Shown here piece by piece: positions 55,894 through 64,000 of a DNA stretch of 64,000 nucleotides. The position numbers and the translations under genes were made by a program. Every line of letters starts with the position of its first letter. Within the stretch, counting starts at the first letter, position 1. Below the pieces are notes generated by a model. The model saw only the letters and a program-made list of their open reading frames with translations, ran no database searches and was not told where the DNA came from. This DNA is from Ligula intestinalis (Eukaryota; Platyhelminthes; Cestoda; Diphyllobothriidea; Diphyllobothriidae), in NCBI GenBank assembly GCA_036362985.1, contig JAYGXS010000004.1, forward strand, positions 19,382,723 through 19,446,722, written 5' to 3'.

Positions 55894-58479
55894 TGAGCAA
55901 CGTGAAGGTGGTAGTGACTAGTAGCACCTCCGAATTTTTCAGTAAAAGGCAATTGTAATGACCTTCTAATATCCAAGTTAAAGGGAGTCAAAGATCGCAA
56001 GGGCACTCTAAAGTCGACGAGTTGCCTATCCAAACAGATCCACGCCAAAGAAACCAGTATATGAAAACACAACTAAAGGACCAATGCATGAAAGCCAGCA
56101 GTGCTCTAAAAAAACAAAGGCAGGTTAAAAAGTCAATGAGTAAAAAATATTAAAAATAGGCATCTAATCCAACAAATAATTAAAAAATACAATTTTCATT
56201 GGTTATTTGATTGAATACTCTTGCTAGGCACCTGAGGGCGTGTAATAGGTGGCTGAGCATCTCACTCGCCTTTCGTTTTGTATTAAACACAAGGTTCAGC
56301 TGTAAGAGTCATTCAGTGATCTTCTTTTCGGCCGCTTTTTGAACGTCACTGTCCACAACCATAAAGATAACATATAAATTTGCCACAACCGTGTCCAAAA
56401 ACAGGTATACTCTTGCGCATCTTGAGCGCCACTGGTAATTTATGCTGCCTGAACATGCACCTCGGATTAAGCCCTAGAAACAGCCAACCGTAAGTTGATT
56501 ATTCATCCTGAGACATGAACTTCCATCAATCAGAAAGAATATAAAAAGGGCATTGTTAAGGGCATCTTTAAGTGCATACCCCATTGCTAAATGGTTATCC
56601 CTAATAACTCTCTGTAATCTGGAAAACAGGAACTTACAAATCCACCTGACGATTCTCTCTTGGATCTTCTTTAAAATATGTCGAGGAACAACATTGTTCC
56701 TTGATTCTACATAAGTTGGCATTTTACAACGTTTTTTCTCATTTGATGCGAGATACTGGCTAGACTGACTGACAAGCTATTTTCGGAATCTAATCATTTT
56801 CGTCCATATGGATCGGGAGGATACGTAACCTTGTCAATTTTCTCCGAAGCTCACATTGTTTAAAGGGTATCTGGGCGGATTGACACTGGTATCACTGTTA
56901 GTGAGAAAAGAGTGATATTGCGGCAGATGCCGCACAAGAAACTATCACTGTTTTTCTCGCAAAAACCATCTTCCTACATAGTGTAGGGAGCCGGTGGATC
57001 CTGTCGATAACGACGGCCGAGCCTTTGGCAGGATGTTAATCCTATACAGTTTCCTAACCCCATTAGTGTTTGGTGACACGAAGATACTACTCACTTAAAT
57101 GTCGTAGCCGATTGATGTCACCTTTCGTAACAGTTAATTTGGTTGCCCATCTGAGATAGCCCTAAGCCTAGTCCTGTGGTTACTCTTACTTGTATTAGTT
57201 ATAGTGTAGTGGATTTTTAGTAAAATGGTGTAATTTGTATTAAGTTTAATATATGATACCGAACAGCTTAGGCAAATTCACCATCACCTTTTTCTACAAA
57301 AACTGTCAACTTAGGTATTTTAACCGACGACCCGGTACACTTGCCATTGAGAGATAACCGTCTATTTACGGTGGTTTTGGGTCATCGATAGTCACGTCAA
57401 ATAGCTTTATTGAGGACGCAAAGTTCTGCCGTTTGCGTTCCTTATTCACTAATAACTGCAATATAATCAACCTTTACATCTGTTAGTCTGAGAAATTCAA
57501 ATATGACGTCGTTGGTCTGCGTGAGCCAGGCGCTTACTAATACTGGCACAATTGTCATTATATGTTGTCATTATGTTGGATATATTGTGTACACAAGTGA
57601 CTATTCTGACTGATCACATGCAAACGTTAACATTTGTACACGTATATATGTTACTCACTGTTTATAGTGACATATTTTATGTAAGATATTTCATGCATAC
57701 TGTTTTCAATAGGGGCCTCAAAGTCATTGCCTACTACCCTAAATATACTGAACTATACTGAACTTTATGTACAGTAGTGGTTTCAGCAAATTAGTATCTT
57801 GGTTGCAGTTAAATGCTTCGAAAGTTGCTGAAGGGAAAAGCGCGTCCGGGAGCCCACTCTAAGTTCTAACGACCCTTTGAGAGTAAGTTTTCCGTTGGAT
57901 ATTCGCATGGATTAACTTTTTCTGTAATTAAAATTATATGCTTATCATGCCAGTTTACAGGAGATTGTAAAGAGTTGGAACTGCACCGTCTGGGCGCCTT
58001 CCAACACATCGAAGACCGAAAAAAACTAAAACAAACTCCCTAAGCTGCAGCCAGTATTGGAATGTTTTAAGGTTTTGTGTTTTGCCAATACTGAGCGAGA
58101 TAGGGAGTTAAGTTCAAGTGAAAAAAAACCTGCCTTCAAAGGCATGATACAAACGGAATAAATGTTCAGTTGTCAGCTGAGTTGACTCATCAGCAGAAGA
58201 AATATTGCATATCGTTTAAGGACATTAGTTCGAGTCGGAGAGGGTTGGCACAAGAACACAGTGTTCTCAGTCTTCCTTCAATGGTTTATCGGCAAAAGTT
58301 GCGCGCTATCTGCTGAAGGGTAAGCAGACTGCAGGCTGCTGCTTCAGCAGCATTATCTTCAACATGAGGCCTGGCGGGGTTCAAAGTCCACGAACGCCAT
58401 CAGAGTGAAAGAGAGATTCCACCGAGTCAGCACCCAAAATTCGTGAAAGTTGTCCTGAATGTAGGAAACTAAAGATAGC
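55894..58479. other. Intergenic, AT-rich
   Basis: The POLR3K 5' flank and beyond. A minus-strand ATG-initiated 82-codon frame at 56474-56722 (MPTYVESRNNVVPRHILKKI...) is plausible as a small protein, but I recognise nothing in it. At about 57740-57765 there is TATACTGAACTATACTGAAC, similar to the CTGAA-repeat terminus of the CR1-like tails. No other feature is recognised. Confidence 0.4.
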
Positions 58480-58779
58480 CCTCTTAAACTAAGGGCAGCT
58501 TTGCTGGGTTTTAATGCTTCTGGGTAGCTTATTCCAGATTTATATGGCGGTTACTGAAAAAATTGCCGGTTCTTAACTATACGTGCCATAGGAAGAAATA
58601 AAAACACATTTCGATGGCTGGCGCGTCGAGAGTGATCAAGTTGCCTCATTGTATTGATTTAAGGTTTGACCTTTCAAAAGTTTAAACAGTAAAAATAGAC
58701 CGTGCTGCAATCTACAAAGTCAGAGGGGATTCAGCTTTATAAGTTCGCACATTTGTTGGAAGGCTAAGTTATGGTGCTA

Positions 58780-59773
58780 TGTAGTGAAAACTCTTCTAGT
58801 GAAGAAGTGCTGCACCGATTCTATTTTCTTCCGTTCACTAGTGCGCAGAAGACTGAATAGGGGCGAGCAGAATTCAAGACTAGGTCTCATGTACATATTT
58901 TAAAGGCTACTTCTAACCTTTATTGCCTTCAAATTTCTAAGGATAAATCCGGTGGTTCGGGGTGCTTTCGAGATTATCCGGGCACAGTGCTCTGACAAAT
59001 TGAGACTATTAGAGAAGGAAATGCCCGAATCTTTGATCAAACCTGGGACATTTAGTTCGTGACCGTCGTAATGACCATCGCCAACAACCATAACGGAACA
59101 TTTGTGCCATGAATGGGTGAGGTGCCATGTGCAACACCACTGGGCGAAGGCCTGAAGATCCTTTTATCATCAGCTCAAGCACGATGTTGCGATCTGCCGG
59201 TTTATATCGATAAGCGACTTTTAAATCATCAGCGTACATGAAGGGTCAGCCATACTGAAAACAATCTGGACCTTCGTTGACAAAAAGGCAAAATGGGAGC
59301 GGACCAAGTACACTACCGTGTATAACTTCACTCCTCACATACGTGGGGTTGAAGATAACATATGAAATGTTTACTCGTTGTGTGCGAGCATCTAAATAGG
59401 AAGATTTGAAGTTCAGAGGCTTGCTATCTATGCCGAATATGGTCAGTTTCGGAAGGAGGCGGTTATGATCGACCTAATCAAAGGCCTTAGTTAAATCAAC
59501 ATAGACGGTATAAAGGGCAAAACTGCTGTCTCTAGATTGCAGCACATAATCAAAGAAAGGCAGCTGGCAGGGGTCACAAGATCTTTCCTCGAGAAATCCA
59601 TTTTGAGCTGCATTCAGCAGGTTGTTCTCTGTCAAGTGACGCATAATCTTTTCTTTGATAAAGGTCTCCAAGATCTTCAAGGCTGCGGGAAGTGTATTTA
59701 TTGGCCTTAAGTTGTCGACTGACGTTGATCGGCCATGCTTGTGCATAGGCACTATGTGCGATTCCTTCCACAA
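58780..59773 (-). pseudogene. RT of the old CR1-like element
   Basis: MWKESHIVPMHKHGRSTSVD, NLRPINTLPAALKILETFIK, NAAQNGFLEERSCDPCQLPF, TVYVDLTKAFD followed by a stop (motif A), a HGSVLGPLPFCLFVNE block (motif B), MYADDLKVAYRY (motif C Y-A-D-D intact, about 59239), then NLSEHCARIISKAPRTTGFI and MRPSLEFCSPLFSLL (C-terminal domain). At least two stops and several shifts. Confidence 0.88.
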
Positions 59774-60499
59774 CGAAGGAAAGATTTCACTCTCAGGAGC
59801 AAAATTAAATACCTTACAAAGAACAGACGAAAAGATATCATTTGCTTTAGCTTTTAGAAGGCTAACTGGGATACCATGTGGTGCTGGACTTTAAGATTGA
59901 CGATAACGACGAATGGCTACAGCCACGTCCCAGAGGGTAAAACTTATGGTTTCGAGTACGGGACCCGTCCAAGCTCGGATAGCCGGAGGTGCAGTGAACG
60001 AACGCATTGAAGCTATCGGCGGTCAACTTAACGTCAGCTATGGGTTTTCCTAAGGCGTCTTGAAGCATGGGGTGTTGCGTTCTCCTCTGCGCTTTGACTG
60101 TACGCGAAAAGACTTTCGCAATATTAAGGGAGGGATTTTCAGCGAAGTGGGCCTCATCGGCTATCTGCTTTTATTCGGAGAGCTTCTTTACCTGCTCAAA
60201 GATCAGTGTCATCAAGAGCAAAACGGAAGTGTCTTTCTGCCGATGCAAACGACGAGAGAGTTAACGCAGCCTACGACGGAATGACAGAGGAAGATACACT
60301 TCAGCCTTGACATGTATTACTTTCTTACGGGGGACAAAGTGGAGGATGAGTGGATCCAGCACTTTGTTCAGTGCATCGGTACAAACATTTACATCCAAAC
60401 ATTGGAAAAATTCAGATCAGTCGAGAGCGTTTAGATGTGCCAGTAGGTTCGCCATAATTGCTGATCGTACGTCATGATAAAGACTATACTTTTTGGAAA

Positions 60500-61060
60500 A
60501 TGTTTCATCCGCCTCCAGTTCTAGTTCACTAACAACTTTAAGATATTCTGAACTCCAAAGTGCGTCAAAATATGACACTGAAAGTAGTTCGCATCCCCTA
60601 CAAAAAATTAGGTTGAGTATGTTTGCTCCTCAAGTGGGAAAATCGACTGCCTTAACCCAAATGCCGATATCTACTGCCTCAAGTAAGTTCTCAAACTTTG
60701 AAAGACCGGATAGCGGAAACCATTGCCCGTCAGGAAGGTAAAAATCGCCTGCAATCAAACAATATTTAAGATTCAAGTCAGCTGCGGCATGAAATGCCTG
60801 CGAGAGACAAAGATCGTAGTCCGCATTGGCATTAGGTGTGTGATAAACACAGCCAACAAGTAAGGAGTATTTGTTTCTTAGAACAACTCGTAGCCAGCAG
60901 CTCTCCACCGCTGTGAATTGTGGATAGTCCAACGGGAGAAATGCAAGTGGCTGCTTTATAAAGATGCAGCTTCCTCCGCCACGGCTATTGTTTCGATCGT
61001 TCCGAACGCATGCATAGCCTAGAACAAAGAGTTCAAAGTCAGCTACACCACCGATGCCTA
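60500..61060 (-). pseudogene. Endonuclease of the old CR1-like element
   Basis: GGGSCIFIKQPLAFLPLDYP, ESCWLRVVLRNKYSLLVGCV, YHTPNANADYDLC, YCLIAGDFYLPDGQWFPLSG (the GDFN-type active-site motif with Y for N) and ILNLIFCRGCELLSV (LDL-like strand). APE-type endonuclease, used to nick target DNA. A stop follows the DFPT segment at 60630. Confidence 0.85.
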
Positions 61061-61421
61061 TGTTTCAGTTAACATAACAATGTCTGGGCGGTTGACGAAG
61101 AACCAGAGTCTGGAGCAAAGGCATTTTATAAAGCAGTGATCTGGCAGTTAAAACGAACAATTTAAGAGGGCATGTCATGGCGGGCAGCTAGGCCGTCACC
61201 TTTACCGGTTTTCACCAGAGATATGTTCTTTTGACTTGAACTATTTGTCTCTCTTATTTTGAGATTTTTCTCGCCATTGTTTCTCCGTTTTTCCAGCTCT
61301 ATTATTAACTTTCACATCTTCATCCTCCCTTTCAACTCGTAATTCAGCTAAAAAATTGCGAATGCAGACTCCATAAGGATGGTTTGCGTTCTAGCAAGAG
61401 TTTCACCTGTGCTTCAGTTTC

Positions 61422-62211
61422 TTAAATAACTTTAAGAGGTCGTGGCCGAGAAATTGATTCTGGAGCTGTTGTAGCCTTCCCTATTCGAAATGCCTTAAGA
61501 ATGCGTAAAAACTCGCCTGGTTTTAGCAACAGTTTGGCGTAAACTCTCATAAGACCCATGTCATGGTCAAAATTTTCTTGTGCAATTGATGACTCTGACT
61601 CTGGGGCCCCCTTTACAACTATTTTCTGCTTATGACTCACTGGTGCACCTGTTGCAAGCTCACGAGTTACAACCAAGCGGACATCTGTATCCGGTACTTT
61701 AGGTTCGATGGGTCCTGATGTGCCGGCTTTTGGGTTAGCTGACTGCACACCCCTGGCCCGTTTAGAATTTCGAGCCTTTCTAGCCCTATGCGTTTTTTTT
61801 TGGCTTAATGATCTTATCGACCTCTGTATCATGGCTTTCTAGTGCAGCATCGAGCAACGATGTGACGCTAGGATGCAAATCCAGAGCATTGATAGTGCTG
61901 CCTGAGCCGAGTAACGATGGAGATGACTGCGGATTGATTTTAGTTTCTTTGCGATCGAGTGAGATGCCCGCTGGTAAACTTGGTTCGGCAGATGATATGC
62001 GAGTTTTAGGTTTACCGGCCGAGGCTATCTGAGCAAATGCACGTTTATTTACTCCCGGTTTTTGCCCTACAAGGGCTGTTTTAACCGCTGCATAAGAAAT
62101 ATGCGTTTTTAGATAGGCTTTCTCTTGTTTCAGTTTATTTACCTCGTGGTAAAGTTCCTGCTTTAAAGGTATAACCCCGCTGTTCTGTCCCAACCAACTT
62201 AAGTAAATCAT
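61422..62211 (-). pseudogene. ORF1 of the old CR1-like element, split by a homopolymer shift
   Basis: Starts at an ATG at 62211. The N-terminus has a short coiled-coil-like stretch (LYHEVNKLKQEKAYL). The middle is basic and Ser/Pro-rich. The frame runs into a 9-base T run on plus (about 61792-61800; A run on minus), where it must shift one frame to continue through RARKARNSKRARG to MRVYAKLLLKPGEFLRI and SRPRPLKV, a segment typical of CR1-type ORF1 proteins. The shift could be mutational or programmed slippage. Confidence 0.7.
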
Positions 62212-62289
62212 AAAACTCTATGCTGCACTCACGGCCTCTGAAAACCGAACAAAATTGAGCGAGGTCACTACGCAATTATATATATATAT

Positions 62290-64000
62290 ATATACATATA
62301 ATAATTTAATAATAATAATTTGTATATTTAAGGCCCAAGGGGCCCTGTCGTTACAAACTTAGTGCTATCGTGAAAATAAAAATAATAATGATAAGCAGCG
62401 AACTCTTATAAATAATTGTCATCGGCAGTAAAAAAAACTCCTAGATCGGTGGATGAGTTCAGCGGGCCACCGAGTTCAAAAAAAGTTTAGGAGAAAAAAC
62501 TGCCTTAATAGGTAAAAGGGTTTGATGTGGTTAGTTTGGGACCTGATGTTGAGGGTTCGGGACGTTTATGGTCATGGGAAAAAATAATATATCGTTGAGT
62601 TAGGAAGGGGTCATCCGGAAGGCAGGAGAAGGCAGTAGAAGTCAAGGCAACGTCATCGAGTTGCGACCCACCAGATTCCAGAGCCAATCGCGAAGACCAC
62701 AACGAAGGTTGCAAAAACGGAGAAGAATTCGCAGCCCTTGGAAGTGATGCTTGACTCTGCAGAGGGAAATGCTAACATATTTAGAAACCATTTTAGTATC
62801 CTGGGAAGAGCTTCAAATGCCAGGAGGACCCTTTTCAAAATCTACAACTTGCGTGTTTGGAAAGGAAACAGACAGTAACGACTTTATTTCCTCTAAATTT
62901 AAATGCTTATATAATTTGCCTTTAAAAATCGACAGTGTAGAAGACAGTCTAATATCGAGAGGAAGGTTGTTCCAAATAAAAGCATATTTGGAGGTAAAAA
63001 AGCGAGAACGGTTAGATGTGGAGCTACGGGGTGGTAAAATTATCATGGAAGAGTTACGAGTGGCGTAAGGTCGGTCAACTGGAAGGAGAGCGTTAATTTG
63101 TGGGAGATTAGGACTATTGTTAACGCGAAACAGAAAGCATAGACCAGCTTCGAGTCTTCTTATCCAAAGAAATTTCATGTTTGCTAATTGACATCTATCT
63201 GTATAACACATACCAGACCCAGAAACAGAAAATATTTTACGAGTGAAAACTCGCTGAACCTTTTCAATCTTACTACGGTCATGCTGGGTCATGAGGCCAA
63301 AAAGCGGGCAGCAGTATTCTAGTATAGGAAGAACAAACATGCGGCATAGTTTTAACTTCATTTCTGGAAGGAAAAAGTTATGCGATATAAACCCACATAT
63401 CTGTGCGGCCTTGGCAGAAATTCGATCTGCATGAGGTGATAATGCAAGCTTATTCGTGTAAGTAAGACCTAAATCCTTGATCGTAGATCTTTCTAACAGT
63501 GGACTATTTTGGAAGATAATTGGTCCAGGAAGCCTTGCGGGACCAAAACTCAAGAAACTACATTTTGATGGAGAAAACTCCATCTGCCATGTTGCGCTCC
63601 AACTTGATAGAGTACGCAAGTCTGCGTTAACTTTATCAACACAACTACTGGCCGTGTCCTTAGAAAATGAGTAAATACACTTAAGGTCATCAGCATAAAT
63701 GAAATTTTCCGAATTATTTAGCACTGTTGAAATTTCATTTATGTAAAGAATGAAAAGGAGGGGACCTAAAACCGTGCCTTGTAATACACCACTCGTTATC
63801 GCCTGAGGCATCGAGTAGCTATTGCCTACTAAGACCTTCTGGCTGCGGTTAGACAGGTAGGAGGCAATGAAATCGAGGAGGGGAGGCCTGATGCCTAGGG
63901 CTTCCAGTTTCACTAAAAGGCGCCTATGAGGCACCTTGTCAAAAGCTTTACTAAGGTCAAAGTAAATCACGATGACTGATTGCTGTTCATTACGAAGTGA
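62290..64000 (-). mobile_element. Young CR1-like retrotransposon, 3' half
   Basis: The 5' part lies beyond the window. An intact RT frame is followed by a ~450-bp 3' region and a tail GGGCCCCTTGGGCCTTAA with ATT and AT simple repeats (about 62275-62345, reading downwards). Three 5'-truncated relatives of the tail are at 1-75, 14600-14660 and 34030-34080. It abuts the 5' end of the older element, either as a nested insertion or as head-to-tail neighbours. Confidence 0.85.
62813..64000 (-). CDS. Reverse transcriptase of the young CR1-like element (5' partial)
   Basis: At least 395 codons are open to the window edge, ending TGA at 62813-62815. Motif A is VIYFDLSKAFDKVPHRRLL, motif B is SGVLQGTVLGPLLFILYINE, motif C is FIYADDLKCIYSF with the catalytic D-D intact. 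The DLGLTYTNKLALSPHADRI block, FVLPILEYCCPLFGLMTQHD, RSKIEKVQRVFTRKIFSVSG and a C-terminal FFTSKYAFIWNNLPLDIRLS follow, the full C-terminal signature of CR1/Jockey RTs. No frame damage is visible, unlike every other retroelement here, so the copy may be recent. Confidence 0.92.
   Translation of the reverse strand, partial: SLRNEQQSVIVIYFDLSKAFDKVPHRRLLVKLEALGIRPPLLDFIASYLSNRSQKVLVGNSYSMPQAITSGVLQGTVLGPLLFILYINEISTVLNNSENFIYADDLKCIYSFSKDTASSCVDKVNADLRTLSSWSATWQMEFSPSKCSFLSFGPARLPGPIIFQNSPLLERSTIKDLGLTYTNKLALSPHADRISAKAAQICGFISHNFFLPEMKLKLCRMFVLPILEYCCPLFGLMTQHDRSKIEKVQRVFTRKIFSVSGSGMCYTDRCQLANMKFLWIRRLEAGLCFLFRVNNSPNLPQINALLPVDRPYATRNSSMIILPPRSSTSNRSRFFTSKYAFIWNNLPLDIRLSSTLSIFKGKLYKHLNLEEIKSLLSVSFPNTQVVDFEKGPPGI

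Larger units (their letters stand above)
58480..62215 (-). mobile_element. Old CR1-like retrotransposon (ORF1 + EN-RT), minus strand
   Basis: Near full-length order on the minus strand: ORF1 (62211-61422), endonuclease (about 61060-60500), RT (59773-59150) and C-terminal domain (59091-58780). Stops and shifts are frequent in the EN-RT part but the blocks are colinear. Its 5' side abuts the 3' tail of the younger element at 62290. The 3' limit is not sharp. Confidence 0.85.

Noticed and set aside
1..64000. CRISPR arrays, bacterial operons, phage or plasmid modules
   Set aside because: No regularly spaced direct repeats with unique spacers, no prokaryotic gene packing; the window is clearly eukaryotic.

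Overview
This is eukaryotic, intron-bearing, repeat-dominated nuclear DNA. I see no operons, ribosome-binding sites or bacterial features. The mix of repeats (CR1/Jockey-like and RTE-like non-LTR retrotransposons, a chromovirus-unlike Ty3/Gypsy element, a Helitron remnant, Penelope-like debris, tRNA-headed short repeats and MITEs) fits a flatworm. Several retroelement fragments read like elements I associate with diphyllobothriidean tapeworms (Spirometra/Schistocephalus type). That assignment is inference from memory of repeat families, not a search.

Layout: 1-10.7 kb is mostly degenerate unique or AT-rich DNA. It carries one MITE copy (1388-1956), a short tandem duplication (4131-4512), two tRNA-like short repeats (4512-4988) and a Helitron Rep remnant interrupted by a CR1-type 3' tail (6637-7434). 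At 10748-12473 lies an ~1.7 kb near-perfect inverted repeat (two ~806-bp arms around a 10-N gap), with a hammerhead-like, Penelope-type motif in each arm. From 12.5 to 21.7 kb there is gene-poor DNA with clusters of short tRNA-like repeats. From 21.8 to 24.5 kb a second MITE copy is followed by a diverged ~1.1 kb tandem duplication. A 40-base C tract borders a 400-N gap at 24977-25376. From 26 to 30 kb there are telomere-like degenerate repeats, a 446-bp element with TTACTTACTTGTA inverted ends, a remnant zinc-finger tail of an RTE-type element, and two exon-like open frames on the minus strand.

From 40.2 down to 30.5 kb on the minus strand I can assemble a plausible host gene from four exons, all joined in phase 1 and with consensus splice signals (40209-40063, 38112-37765, 31886-31668, 30625-30540). 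Its product looks like a tandem alpha/beta-barrel (DUF1330-like) protein of unknown role. Its introns are full of repeats, including two MITE copies in opposite orientation on either side of exon 2. A CpG- and microsatellite-rich patch sits inside the same span at 35.5-36.3 kb.

From 44.4 to 49.3 kb there is a full-length but dead Ty3/Gypsy retrotransposon with two recognisable LTRs. From 50.3 to 55.0 kb there is a decayed CR1-like element followed by a decayed RTE-like element. At 55546-55893 (minus) lies the one confidently identified complete host gene, an intronless RNA polymerase III subunit RPC10 (POLR3K). From 58.5 kb to the end are two CR1-like elements on the minus strand: an old one (58.5-62.2 kb, ORF1 + endonuclease + RT) and, abutting its 5' end, a young one whose RT frame is intact and runs off the window (62.3-64.0 kb).

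No part of the window looks like a dedicated multi-gene system. The most novel-looking items are the four-exon gene, the long inverted repeat, the tRNA-like unit framed by its own inverted repeats, and the MITE family.
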